This document shows, piece after piece, positions 9,693-18,864 of a stretch of DNA of 64,000 bases (position 1 is its first letter; each line of letters begins with the position of its first letter). The translations under genes and the position numbers were made by a program. The stretch lies in contig NZ_CP036313.1 in NCBI RefSeq assembly GCF_004319545.1, positions 3,350,501 to 3,414,500 on the forward strand, read 5' to 3'. The DNA is from Desulfobacter hydrogenophilus. GTDB taxonomy: Bacteria > Desulfobacterota > Desulfobacteria > Desulfobacterales > Desulfobacteraceae. Below the pieces are notes generated by a model. It ran no database searches, was not told the origin of the DNA, and saw only the letters and a program-made list of their open reading frames with translations.

Positions 9693-10500
9693 TCAGGCCG
9701 GGCTTTCTAACCCAGTCCGGTTTAACCGGGGCATGTCAGGTGCCCCTTGCCGAGAGGCATTTAGCCCAACGGCAGCGATGTTGGCGGCAGCATTTACGTC
9801 AGCATTGACTTGAAAATTGCATGCTACACATCGGAAATTAGCTTGATTAGGACGATTGGAACGAGAAATATGACCGCATTTACTGCACATACGGCTGGTA
9901 TTCCGAGGATCGACAAAAATGACCTCAACGCCAATGCGTTCAGCTTTATATTTTACAAAATCAACAAGTTGCCTGAAAGCCCAGGACGCCATCATCCGAT
10001 TGAATCGTTTGGAGCCTCTGGCACGTTCACGGATGCCTTCGAGTTCTTCAAAACAAATAACCGGATTGGTATATTGAGATGCAATATCAACAATCTCTTT
10101 GCTTATTTTATGGTTCTGACCGGTCATCCACCGTCTTTCACGGCCTCTCGATTTTTTGACCTTATCAAGCCTGTTGTGTCTCTGGTAGCGTTTACGAATA
10201 TCGGCAAAGTGTTCCCGCTTATGTCGATTCCCCTTACCATTGAAGATACGAACGGTGCCGAGAGCGAAAACCGTGGCAATACGGACAATTCCAAGATCAA
10301 CACCAATAAAAGTTTTATCATCGGAACGTCCGGCAGGTGTCGTTTTGATTGGAAGCATTGCATACCATTTGCTCTTCTTTTAAAACAATTTTGCGTCACC
10401 CTTGATCGCCTTCATTCTATCCCGGAGTTTTTCAGGAACAGAAAGAGGCAACCAAGTATAATTGCCGCGCTTACCGGTAGAACAACGCAAAATCACTTCA
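9693..10500 (-). pseudogene. TnpB (IS200/IS605 OrfB) RNA-guided nuclease relic
   Basis: The C-terminal two thirds of a TnpB remain. RuvC-I is GVDLGIVRIATVF, RuvC-II is ICFEELEGI, the zinc finger is CSKCGHISRSNRPNQANFRC with VAC, and RuvC-III is DVNAAANIA, so all catalytic acids are present. Reading upstream of the only available ATG (10358), the frame continues as KLRDRMKAIKGDAKLF, then a TAA at 10380-10382, then KKSKWYA, which shows a nonsense mutation. Homology stops near 10500 where a dispersed repeat begins, so the N-terminal part is lost. No TnpA accompanies it. It is probably inactive, although a truncated product from 10358 could still be made. Confidence 0.85.
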
Positions 10501-10502
10501 TG

Positions 10503-10608
10503 GGGGTCTGACCCAGACAAGCCTTTGTTATTAGAGATAAAATGCTTTAAAAAACCTCGATTTTATCTCTTAAAACCCACTTTTGGGGGTCAAAAACAGC
10601 ATTTTAAG
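10503..10608. repeat. Dispersed structured repeat, copy 1 (GGGGTCTGACCC family)
   Basis: The unit starts GGGGTCTGACCC, then has a 10-bp inverted repeat GAGATAAAAT / ATTTTATCTC around a loop containing GCTTTAAAA. It ends with TTAAAACCCACTTTTGGGGG and CAAAAACAGCATTTTAAG. Related copies lie at 18472-18578 and 18751-18864, with a partial copy at 20231-20259. It abuts the truncated ends of the TnpB relic and the metallo-beta-lactamase fragment. Confidence 0.8.
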
Positions 10609-10925
10609 GATCACTTGGGCAGAGAACATGATCCAGAGCTTTGGCCAGGGCTTTGCGGGCACGGGGTTCACCGTGGACCAGGGTAATTTTTCTGGGTGGT
10701 TCGGGCATGGAGTTCACCCAGTTGACCAGCATATTTTGATCGGCATGGGCAGAGTACCCGGATAGTGTATGGATGGCTGCCTTCACCGGCACCTTTTTTT
10801 CCATCATGGCACGGCCCGGGGTGCCCTTGGCCTGGTATCCCACAAAAAAGAGGTCATTTTTCGGGTCCTGCAGCCCCTGCTCCAGGTGATCGACGATGCG
10901 GCCGCCGGTGCACATGCCGGACATT
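10604..10925 (-). pseudogene. Beta-CASP metallo-beta-lactamase, C-terminal fragment (copy 1)
   Basis: About 100 codons match the C-terminus of the intact protein at 22271-23536, including SGMCTGGRIVDHLEQGL and HTLSGYSAHADQ. The catalytic N-terminal domain (HxHxDH) is absent. The fragment is cut on its 5' side near 10922, just before an insertion sequence, and its 3' end runs into the dispersed repeat, which supplies the stop. It is the shortest of three copies of this gene in the window. Confidence 0.85.
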
Positions 10926-11041
10926 GGGAAAGCCATCTTTTCTGATTATAACGGATTTGGGGGACTGAGTCGGGGAGCGATGAAATAGGCTGAAAAAATT
11001 CATTTCCTGAGTTATGGTTGAAGTGCGAACAGCAACTATAA

Positions 11042-11184
11042 CTCGATGATCAAGTTTTTGCTAATTTGCCCAACTTCAGCGTTGGAAAAAGTTTTTAATC
11101 CTCAAAATATGTTGTATATTCATTCGGTTAAAAATTGTTTCAGTCTTGAATTTGAACAAATCCCCTAAAAACTTGATGATCGAG
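11042..11184. mobile_element. 143-bp MITE related to the IS at 33905-35457
   Basis: Its ends read CTCGATGATCAAGTTTTT and, inverted, AAAAACTTGATGATCGAG. Both sides are flanked by TATAA (11037-11041 and 11185-11189). The same ends and the same TATAA duplication bound the 1.55-kb IS at 33905-35457, so this is likely a non-autonomous derivative mobilised by that transposase. It has no coding capacity. It lies 20 bp upstream of the disrupted transposase start and could alter its promoter. Confidence 0.8.
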
Positions 11185-11327
11185 TATAACAACTAAGGAA
11201 AATTATGAGTCCTGCCTCTAACATCGCTCCCCGACTGAATCGAACTATTTGTATGCACGTTTGTCAAGCACAATATTACAGCATCATTCAACATGCCATC
11301 CAATTTCGGATAATATTAGACATGGTA

Positions 11328-13258
11328 CTCCCCATTCGCTCATTTGATATAAAGTATTTCTAAATTTCAAGTTGCGTATAAATAGAAGAGTCTAATCCCA
11401 ATTTTTGGATAATTTGTTTTTGCAGATTTGATAATGGTTTCAATGAACGCATAATAACATTCCCTGCCATGTCGCATATAATAGTAAGGTTAACTTTCGA
11501 GAAAGCCTTTAAAATTTTTTCCGCAGAAGGTTTGGCTGTAGTCTTTTTATGGTTTTCAGGATGCATATCAGGTAATTCAGTCTTTTCTTCTTTCAATGAG
11601 CGTCGAACAACAAATTCTATAAGAGTCAATACCCTTACACACAGGGTGAGTAGATATGTCATACCTTCAATCTGATCATCTTTTTTAACAAACAACGGCG
11701 CTATGTTAAGACGACTTTTTAGCCTGCCGAAAATACGTTCAACTCGATATTCATTTCTATATGACAAAATAGCATCATGCAGGGAAAGCTTATCAAAATC
11801 CACCTCTGTGACGAATGCTTTCCAGCCAAACCGGGTTTTTTCATCGGCGATTTTTTTCTGATTTCTTTCAACAGAAGTAATCTGATAACGAACTTTCTCT
11901 ACAACGATGGTTTCCCGGTTAACGCCACCCCTGCCTTTACCGACGTACTTCATTTTTTGTTCTACCTGTTTTTCAAACTGGGCTTCCAGCAGATCCTCAA
12001 CGTTATGGGCTTTGATTATTTTGGCAATCGCCGCCACAAGTTCAGCCTCATCGCTTATTTGACGTCTGCCTCGCCCTGGTAAAGGAGTTAATTTTTCAAG
12101 TTTTTCTTTAGCTTTTGTCAACCGAATATTGAGACCGGCTGACTGTTGCCTGGCATGAGCAGGGGAATGAACGACGAACACACGCTCCGGCCAGGTTATT
12201 TCTTCAGCCTTTTTTTGAAAAGTCTGAATGCGGCTGAACTCATATCCTTTGGCTGCCAGAACTACTATTCCTTTATAGTTCTCTCTGAACACAGGAATCA
12301 AGATTTTTTCCTGATCTTTGGAAATACCTTCATTGATCCATGTTTTCATTTCATCAGCAGTTTTACCGGTCAAGGGCAGCGGGCATAAATAATGATGCCC
12401 TGACGATAGCAAATGAGCCCGGGTCTCCAGTGCACTCATTTTACAATCACCTGAGAATAATAATCCATTTTTTTTAAGACTGTCACTGACGCGGCTTATC
12501 AGCGGAATATATAATCCATCGTCTGCCTTTTCACCAGAAACGACGTCAGAAGCCAACGGCATTCCCAAAGGGTCCAAGGCAGCACTCATCAATTTTATCT
12601 GAGGTAACTTCGTATTGTCTTTGCTATGACCAAACTGAACCAATCCATCTTCTGTGATTGCCTGGTCCGCACTCACAGTCGTTGCATCACATCTGATTGT
12701 TTCAGGCTTCAGATCATACACCTCTATTGACTGTTTGTTGAGATCATCTTCTATCTTTGACCAGTATTCACGATTGCTTAAATGTTTCAAAAGATGGGCT
12801 AAACGATCATCACTGAAATCCAGCGCCACTATTGGCCGGCCTGCTATGCACAGCAAGGTATTTTGCATTTCTTCCACATATTCACTCATTGATACTTTAC
12901 GGTGGTCGCCTTCAGTCAGAATATAGGCCATCCATATGACTGTGGTCCATCCCCAGCTAAGGTCTCTTTGATTTCCATGTCTTGGAATATGTCTGTCTAT
13001 GATTTCCGGAATACCCATTCTGAGCATTTGTGCTATGAGCAAAGGCACATCATCCACTCGTTCCGTAATAATCTGAAGTTTGTCTTTGTTGAAAATCTCT
13101 TCATCTTTTGATGTCGAATCCGTTGTCATTTTAGCACCTTTAAGTTAAAAGAAAGGAAACTACAGTCGAATTTTTTACAAAAGTATGATGAGTTTTAACT
13201 ATTGCAAGCCCTCCATGCAAAATTAACTTTTTCAGATTTAAAATGAGCGAATGGGGAG
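11328..13258. mobile_element. IS1634-like insertion sequence, copy 1 (1931 bp)
   Basis: The ends are CTCCCCATTCGCTCATTT and its inverse. The 6-bp target duplication ATGGTA is perfect (11322-11327 and 13259-13264). It is the same length as the copy at 29759-31689 and nearly identical to it. It inserted into the transposase gene of the surrounding element, so it arrived later. Confidence 0.93.
11360..13129 (-). CDS. IS1634-like (IS4 superfamily) transposase, copy 1
   Basis: A 589-residue DDE transposase. IRCDATTVSADQ carries the first Asp, LLFSGDCKMSALETRAHL the second, and YRNEYRVERIFGRLKSRL the catalytic Glu within the Y-x2-R-x3-E-x6-K signature of IS4-type enzymes. Length is typical for IS1634. 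It fills nearly the whole element and appears intact. It differs from copy 2 by one residue that I can see (SKDEEIF against SKDQEIF), so transposition was recent. Confidence 0.92.
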   Translation of the reverse strand: MTTDSTSKDEEIFNKDKLQIITERVDDVPLLIAQMLRMGIPEIIDRHIPRHGNQRDLSWGWTTVIWMAYILTEGDHRKVSMSEYVEEMQNTLLCIAGRPIVALDFSDDRLAHLLKHLSNREYWSKIEDDLNKQSIEVYDLKPETIRCDATTVSADQAITEDGLVQFGHSKDNTKLPQIKLMSAALDPLGMPLASDVVSGEKADDGLYIPLISRVSDSLKKNGLLFSGDCKMSALETRAHLLSSGHHYLCPLPLTGKTADEMKTWINEGISKDQEKILIPVFRENYKGIVVLAAKGYEFSRIQTFQKKAEEITWPERVFVVHSPAHARQQSAGLNIRLTKAKEKLEKLTPLPGRGRRQISDEAELVAAIAKIIKAHNVEDLLEAQFEKQVEQKMKYVGKGRGGVNRETIVVEKVRYQITSVERNQKKIADEKTRFGWKAFVTEVDFDKLSLHDAILSYRNEYRVERIFGRLKSRLNIAPLFVKKDDQIEGMTYLLTLCVRVLTLIEFVVRRSLKEEKTELPDMHPENHKKTTAKPSAEKILKAFSKVNLTIICDMAGNVIMRSLKPLSNLQKQIIQKLGLDSSIYTQLEI

Positions 13259-14421
13259 ATGGTAATCAAGGAGCATCCTAATATTTTTCCGCCTGAAATC
13301 GCCTGCGGATACACAATGAAGGAGATCAGAGTCTCAAAAAAACTGAAATTAAAAATCAGAAGAATAGTCATAGCTGGTGTCAGTTACACAATAAGGCCGT
13401 CTTTTGCCATGCCCTATATGACTGGTTTTGTGAAAGATGTTGAAAAACCGTTATTTTTGCGTAAGTTTGCTGTTCCATTTTGGGCTCTGAGCCACTGTTT
13501 CGGGAAAAATCCCATGTATTGGTATCGTCTTGAAGCAACTATTGGCCGGCACAGCCTCGTAGGAACCACTATCAAGTCCCCAGAGAAATTACCCCAGCAC
13601 CTTTCTGCTGATGAAAAACATACCCGCCTTTTGGGAGAAAAGACCTATATTGCCACGACGGTCGGAAATAACTGTATTTTAGGAGCCAGTGTTTCGGAAA
13701 CAGCATCCGGTAAAGATCTTCAAAAAGCATACGGTGTTTTTAAAGAGGAGGCTGAATGCATTAATCCGGAATATCAGCCGGATACTGTCAATACCGACGG
13801 ATGGCGGTCAACGCAGAAGGCCTGGAAAAAGCTGTTTCCCAAGATAGCCGTGCTATCCTGCTTTTTGCACATTTTTATTGGCATACGTGATCGCTCACGC
13901 AAAAAATACAAGGAGCATTTTCTGGATGCGGCTACCAGATTATGGGATTGCTTCAGGGCAGAGTCCAAAAGATCATTCTCACAAAGAGTTCGGAGGCTTT
14001 CCGAATGGTGTCGAAATACGGAGAATGAAGTTCCAGACGTCATTTCAGTTAAAATCAAGAAGCTTAGGGATAATCTTCCACAGTTTTCCCAAGCCTATGA
14101 TTTTCCTGGCGCACATAGAACGAGCAACATGGTTGACCGGCTGATGCAACGGATGGATCGTCATTTATTCAGTACCAAATATTTTCACGACACTATGAAA
14201 TCTGCCAATCTCAGCATACGTGCCTGGGCGCTTATCCAAAATTTTGCCCCGCTCAATCCATGGACGGTAAAGCACAAAGGCCATGTGAGTTCTTTTGAAA
14301 GAATTAACGGATTTCAGTACCACGAAAACTGGCTTCAGAACCTTTTGATTTCGGGTTCATTGGGAGGCTTACGGACGGGTCCCCCAAATCCGTTATAATC
14401 AGCATCTTTTTTATAACGTTT

Positions 14422-14640
14422 CTACAGATTCTTTATGAAGTCAGTCACATTTAAGCCCGCCTGTGATATGATCGCTCTTAAAAGCCCTGGTGCTAATTCC
14501 TTATGATTCGGGATTGTTAGAGTCGGCCGATTCTGATGCCTGAGAATGATATGACTTCCTGTTTGACGAGCAATCTGATATCCTAATTTCTTAAACGCAT
14601 TTACTGCTCTCTTCCCGGAGACATTCCCAAGCCTACCCAA
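14422..14640 (-). CDS. hicA: HicA-type mRNA interferase toxin
   Basis: A 72-residue protein with GYQIARQTGSHIILRH, the dsRBD-like HicA core containing the catalytic His after Gly-Ser, and then TIPNHKELAPGLLRAIISQA. HicA cleaves mRNA and is neutralised by HicB. It overlaps the upstream hicB by 8 bp, in antitoxin-first order, which is one of the two known arrangements. The residues look intact, so the pair may be functional even though it lies amid debris. Confidence 0.92.
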   Translation of the reverse strand: MGRLGNVSGKRAVNAFKKLGYQIARQTGSHIILRHQNRPTLTIPNHKELAPGLLRAIISQAGLNVTDFIKNL

Positions 14641-14860
14641 CGGCTATCTCTCCTATGAAGCTTTCTTCCGGCAAGTGATATGACCTGTCTTCTGCGGACT
14701 TTTCGCATTCAACCTCTATATAGGCATTGATGGCATCTTTTATGTTCTGTTTGGCGTCCTCCATGGTTCTACCCTGGCTGACACATCCCGGTAAATCCAG
14801 TGCATCCGCAACATATCCTCGATAATCCGAATCATAATAAAAATAAACTCGATATTTCAT
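14633..14860 (-). CDS. hicB: HicB-type antitoxin
   Basis: A 75-residue protein with YRVYFYYDSDYRGYVADALD and LPGCVSQGRTMEDAKQNIKD, the partially degraded RNase H-like fold of HicB antitoxins. No separate DNA-binding domain follows, so autoregulation may be weak or need a partner. A ribosome site (GGAGG) lies just upstream of the ATG at 14860. Confidence 0.92.
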   Translation of the reverse strand: MKYRVYFYYDSDYRGYVADALDLPGCVSQGRTMEDAKQNIKDAINAYIEVECEKSAEDRSYHLPEESFIGEIAVG

Positions 14861-14905
14861 ATTTTACCTCCTTGGGTGCCTATCGGGGTCATGAGTTTTT
14901 TGCTC

Positions 14906-15178
14906 TTATAGTCTTTTGATCGGGGTCGGGCCACACCAATAAACTCCGAACTGTCTGATTTTTTTTGCTGTTGTCATGGCGATCTCCCCACCTTTTTCTG
15001 AAATACGGGCAACAGAATCGACAAGTTTGTCCGTTTCTATTTCTGTTGCCTGTAAAATATAGTTTATCACAGCTTCAAGAAATTTCAATCCCTGCTCTTC
15101 CTGGAAATACGCACGCCCGATTTCAAGAAACTGCACCAAATGATGCTCCAGCTTTTGCTGATCAAATATATTTTTCAT
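14906..15178 (-). pseudogene. Rpn/YhgA-type recombination-promoting nuclease, C-terminal fragment
   Basis: Residues from IFDQQKLEHHLVQFLEIG through EKGGEIAMTTAKKIRQ match the C-terminal half of the Rpn-like protein at 21411-22227 almost exactly. The N-terminal PD-(D/E)XK domain is missing and the tail ends in unrelated sequence. This is the first element of duplicated block A, and here the nuclease gene has been cut down to a remnant next to the metallo-beta-lactamase gene. Confidence 0.8.
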
Positions 15179-15225
15179 GATCAGTAATGCAGTCCGTAGC
15201 GATGTCAGTTCAAATACGCTCTTTT

Positions 15226-16506
15226 TTATGGTTTCATCTCCTGCCCCAGGCGGTGGGCCAGGACTTTTTGGGCATGGGGTTCTCCGTGGACCAGGGTTAT
15301 TTTCCCCGGGGGCTTGGGCATGGATTTCACCCAGTTGACAAGGGTATTTTGATCGGCATGGGCAGAGTAACCGGACAGGGTATGGATGGCGGCCCTGACC
15401 GGTATCTTTTTTTTCAACATGCGGCGGCCAGGGGTGCCTTTTGCCTGGTATCTCACAAAAAAAAGATCATTTCTGGGATCTTCCAGCCCCTGTTCCAGGT
15501 GATCCACAATGCGGCCGCCAGTGCACATGCCCGATCCTGCAATGATGATGGCCGGTCCCTTTATCTCCATGAGCTGTTTATGGTCCCGGTATTTTTCCAC
15601 GCTGTAAAGGTTTTTAAAATCCAGGGGATGGTCGCCTAATGCCTTAAGTTTCTTTGCCTCATCATCCCAGAAGTTCTCAAGATCGGCATAAATTCTGGTG
15701 ATCTTAAGGCCCAGGGGAGAGTCAATGAACACCGGTACTTTGGTTTTGATGCGGTCCAGTTCATAAATCAGCTCCTGGGTGCGGCCTAACGAAAAGGCAG
15801 GGATGTAGACAATGCCCTTGTCTGCCAGGGCTTTTTCCAGAAGACGCTCCAGGGTGGCAATGCGCTCTTTTCGGCTGGTGTGATTTCTGTCTCCATAGGT
15901 GGATTCCAGTATCAGGTGATCACAGGATGGCGGAGGGTCCGGGTCCGGCAGGATGGGGGTGTCTGTGCAGCCCAAATCTCCGGAAAAGATGATGGTGTAT
16001 GGATTTTGGGTACTGGGTGCCGGTTTCTGGGGAAAGCAGAGGCGGATAAAGCAGGAGCCCAGGATATGCCCGGCATTGTACAATTGGAAACTGATTTTCT
16101 TTTTCAGGGTGAATTCCTGGTTCAGCTCAAAGCCCCAGGCAAGGTCGTCGATGGTCTGTTCCAGCTTTTTTATCTGCCAATGTGTTCTGCCGGTGAAGGA
16201 AAGCGCATCGTGAAGCATGGGCAGCAGCAGTGCTTTTGTCGCATGGGTACAGAGGATCTCCCCTTTAAACCCGGCATCAATGAGATCCGGTACCCGGCCC
16301 ATGTGATCAATGTGGGCGTGGGTCAGAAACAGATAGTCGATCTCTCTGGGCTGCACCGGGAACCGGTCAAAGGGCAGTTCCGGGTCATGGCCCTAGGCCA
16401 TGCCGCAGTCCACCATTATATTAATCCCCGGAACCTGCACCAGATGGCAGGACCCAGTGACACAGTTTTTGGCTCCTATATGCGTTATTTTGATGGGGTC
16501 AGACAT
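15226..16506 (-). pseudogene. Beta-CASP metallo-beta-lactamase, copy 2, amber mutation
   Basis: The frame matches the intact copy (22271-23536) along its whole length but has TAG at 16393-16395 (codon 38), where the intact copy has CAG: GMA-stop-GHDPELP against GMAQGHDPELP. The catalytic FLTHAHIDHMG follows the stop. The start codon has also changed: the intact copy begins ATG AAA ATA, whereas here that codon is ATC and the nearest ATG is four codons upstream (16506). A re-start at codon 51 (MQPREIDYLF) would lack the first strands of the fold. Part of duplicated block A. Confidence 0.88.
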
Positions 16507-16529
16507 GTTGATAGCTCATAGCTGATAGA

Positions 16530-17179
16530 AAATGGAAATTCCTATATGTTGATATCGTTCACCTGAAATATCGGGGTTCTCTATTGCCTGAAAATCAAAA
16601 TAAACGTCTTCCAGAATAATTGGGGAAATCGGCAATGGAATTTGTTTTACTACCCGGACAATTATGTCTTTCTTTGCCTTGATTGATGGCGGGATCCGGA
16701 AAACATTTTTTTTGATCTTCGCATATCTTTGATGAACATCGTTGGCTTTTTTCAGACAAGCCCGACAGATCACTTTAGATGCAGGAGCATTTTTACCACA
16801 TACCTTGCATGTCGGTATGGACTGTTTTCTATTCAGAAACCTTGGTTTCCGATACCTTGTCTTTCGATGTCTTTTCGATCTTCGATATTGCCTTCGCGTA
16901 TCCAGTTTTGATTTAATATCCGAACGTAAAGCCACCTCTTGTTGTTGTTGAAACAATGATTGACCATGTGGGATACCGCGGCAATACCGACATGGATTCC
17001 TCCGTCATCAATGCCGACCGTCACAGGCTGTATGTGTGCCGTGGTCTCATAAAGCAGTTGAACGGCAAACGGAGTTCTTTGGATTACTTTTGCCTTTCCT
17101 TGTTTGAGCAAAATTCTGGCATTTGCCGGATTTGTCGGCATCACAGCCATTTGCCTGATTGTGATTTGACATACACTTT
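16530..17179 (-). pseudogene. IscB RNA-guided nuclease, 5' part only, frameshifted
   Basis: The reading starts (M)KVYVKSQSGKWL, shifts frame, continues MPTNPANARILLKQGKAKVI (PLMP/RRXRR domain) and has the RuvC-I strand VTVGIDDGGIHVGIAAVS. It shifts frame again near a CAACAACAACAAGAGG run into VALRSDIKSKLDTRRQYRRS (the Arg-rich bridge helix). It then has RuvC-II-like PISPIILEDVYFDFQAIENP and ends at DISGERYQ. The HNH domain and C-terminus are absent. The ATG itself is also missing: homology begins at the second codon (AAAGTGTATG at 17170-17179). A matching 3' part lies at 20481-20931. Confidence 0.85.
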
Positions 17180-17475
17180 GGAGTTAAAAGCGGTTAAGGA
17201 TATCACTCTTTCAGTACTCTCCGTGTCTTCCGTGGTCATAGCTTCGCCCTGTCGGTTACATGCAGGTGGGCATGTGACCGATTGGGGACAAAAAAAGACA
17301 TTACATCAATTTTTCAGAACCTAATTAATTTTACGGAGAAAATTATTTCTAAATATTTAATAATATTAGATATTTAGAAAAATTAAGTACAATAAGTACA
17401 ATATTCTTGGGGGAATTTAAAACATATCATGGTTAATGTAAAGGGATTTTTTGATTTTAGCAGTCCATGTGGGGG
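17180..17475. repeat. Non-coding segment duplicated at 23922-24255
   Basis: No gene was found here. On the minus strand it carries a short frame beginning MTTEDTESTER, a style seen at the start of some GxxExxY-type proteins but not continued. It also has a decayed inverted repeat (CCCTGTCGGTTACATGC with two mismatches in its partner), an AT-rich hairpin TTCTAAATA/TATTTAGAA, and two copies of the 9-bp unit AAGTACAAT (17385-17402). The second copy of this segment, in block B, has five units and a perfect inverted repeat. Confidence 0.7.
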
Positions 17476-17489
17476 GCAGGCTTTCCTTA

Positions 17490-18458
17490 TTATATGCGAA
17501 GTCGAAAGTGAAGATCCTGGTAAGCTTTTTTATCCGGGGCAAGCTCCAGGGCCTTGGTGGCCAGAGACAAGGCGATGGCGCGCTCGGCGATTTGTTCATA
17601 AGCCAGAGCTGCCTGGTAGGCGAAGTCGGCCCGGTTGGGTTTTAAGGCAAAGGCGGCTTCCCAGTCTTTGGCGGCGGGTTGGAATTGCTTCCGGCGCCAC
17701 CTTGTCCAGGCACGAAAATTGTAATATCCGTAGCTTTCATCGGCATAGGTTTCCATGGCCCGGGAGACGGCAAGTTCGGCGGCAGCGTATTTTTTCCGAG
17801 TGTTCAGGGCCCGGGCAAAGAGATAATGGGTTTTGTGGTTGTATGGGTCGAGGCGGGTGGCCTGTTGAGCCATCACCTCCATGGTGTCCCAGTCTCTTTC
17901 TTTTTGGGCGATTTTTGCCCTTAACATGCAGGCTGGGGCCGTGGGCGAGGCGTCAATGATCTGTCTGAGTTTTGCTTTGGCCGAAAAGACCTGGTCCATG
18001 TCCAGGCAGCATTGGGCCGTCACAAGATTCAGGGCAGGGATGGAGAGGTGGGACTGGGCCAGGTACTCGGAAAAGGACAAAAAGGGGATCGGTGCCCCCT
18101 GGGACTTGAACACCCTGTAAATCCGCCAGAGGCTCTTTTCCTTGGATTTTGATGTTTCCAGGATTTTGACAAATACGGGAAAACTTTCCTCATACCGGCT
18201 GTCCTGGACCAGCATGGATCCCAGGTGGAGAAAATCGTTTGCTCTGTTGGCGCCGGGATCATGGGCAAGGCAGGTTTTAAACCAGGAAATGGCTGCTGTG
18301 AGGTTCCCTTCGTCCCTGTAAATCCGGGAGAGTGCGGCCAAGGCCTCTCTGGGCCGGATATTTTCCTCAACTGCCTGCTCCAGGCCCTGGATCATGGAGG
18401 AAACCAGCGCCGGGGTATAAAAGGATTCTTTTTTTAAACTTCGGTAAACAGGGGGGTA
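17490..18458 (-). pseudogene. TPR protein, C-terminal fragment (copy A)
   Basis: The frame matches the C-terminal 320 or so residues of the full TPR protein at 24395-25957 (for example [15 protein letters not shown] and AADLAYQ-like repeats) with scattered substitutions. Homology stops at about 18458, a few bases before a GGGGTCTGACCC repeat, so the signal anchor and first TPRs are gone. An ATG at 18395 could start a 301-residue cytoplasmic product, but there is no evidence that it is expressed. Confidence 0.85.
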
Positions 18459-18471
18459 AAATCGGGAATTC

Positions 18472-18578
18472 GGGGTCTGACCCAGTTAAGCATTTATTAT
18501 TTAAGCTTAATTGCTTTAAAAAAGGTCGATTTAAGCTCTTAAAGCCCACTTTTGGGGGTCAAAAACAGCAGTTTAAGG
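18472..18578. repeat. Dispersed structured repeat, copy 2
   Basis: Same order as copy 1: GGGGTCTGACCC, a stem AGCTTAATT paired with GATTTAAGCT around the conserved GCTTTAAAA loop, then CCCACTTTTGGGGGTCAAAA and CAGTTTAAGG. The stem sequence differs from copy 1 on both sides while pairing is kept. It truncates the TPR fragment. Further GGGGTCAGGCTTGGCTTATT sequence follows to about 18630. Confidence 0.8.
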
Positions 18579-18750
18579 TTCACCTAACAGAAAGCTGGGG
18601 TCAGGCTTGGCTTATTGGTGTTTTTGGGTGGTAACGTATAGGGGGGCGTTGACCCAAAGGGGTGTCAAGCTTGAGTTATTGACATTATCGTTGGGGTTTA
18701 AGGGTTTGCGTTGGCTGGTGGCGTTAACGCCAATAACATAACCTTAATAC

Positions 18751-18864
18751 GGGGTCTGACCCCGCTAAATTACTGTTATTAAAAACGAATTGCTTTAAAA
18801 CAACTCAATTTCATTATTTCATTTCTTAAAACCCACTTTTAGGGGTCGAAAACAACATTTTAAG
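18751..18864. repeat. Dispersed structured repeat, copy 3
   Basis: Starts GGGGTCTGACCCC, has the loop GCTTTAAAA with a weaker stem (GAATT/AATTTC), and ends CTTAAAACCCACTTTTAGGG then CATTTTAAG. The TTAAG terminus provides the stop codon of the lysozyme gene on the minus strand. Between copies 2 and 3 (18579-18750) no gene is seen, only GGCTTATTGGTGTT-type and GGCGTTAACGCC-type short repeats also found near 9360 and 20270. Confidence 0.75.

Larger units (their letters stand above)
11205..14398 (+). pseudogene. DDE transposase of the outer IS, split by an insertion
   Basis: The first 41 codons (11205-11327, MSPASNIAPRLNRTICMHVC onward, with AAGGA upstream) end exactly at the ATGGTA target duplication. 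The frame resumes after the inserted element at 13265 and runs to 14398, giving a 418-residue protein when rejoined. Later motifs include ADEKHTRLLGEK, VNTDGWRSTQKAWKKLFP and FERINGFQYHENWLQN, a plausible D-D-E set. As it stands the gene is inactive unless the inner element excises precisely. Family unassigned. Confidence 0.8.
10942..14402. mobile_element. Insertion sequence with 24-bp TIRs, itself interrupted twice
   Basis: Terminal inverted repeats (CTGATTATAACGGATTTGGG plus GGAC) lie at 10942-10965 and 14379-14402 and match over 24 bp. The flanks carry a perfect 8-bp duplication, CATCTTTT (10934-10941 and 14403-14410). Inside, its transposase gene is split by an IS1634-like element, and a small MITE sits just upstream of that gene. 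Without these insertions the element is about 1.4 kb. The family is not recognised with certainty; the 8-bp duplication is compatible with several DDE families. Confidence 0.85.

Noticed and set aside
10942..14402. Outer and inner transposase genes as one composite transposon
   Set aside because: The two have different ends and different target duplications, so they are nested, not composite.
16516..16956. Intact small gene for an Arg-rich protein
   Set aside because: It is the second frame of the shifted iscB remnant (bridge helix and RuvC-II region).
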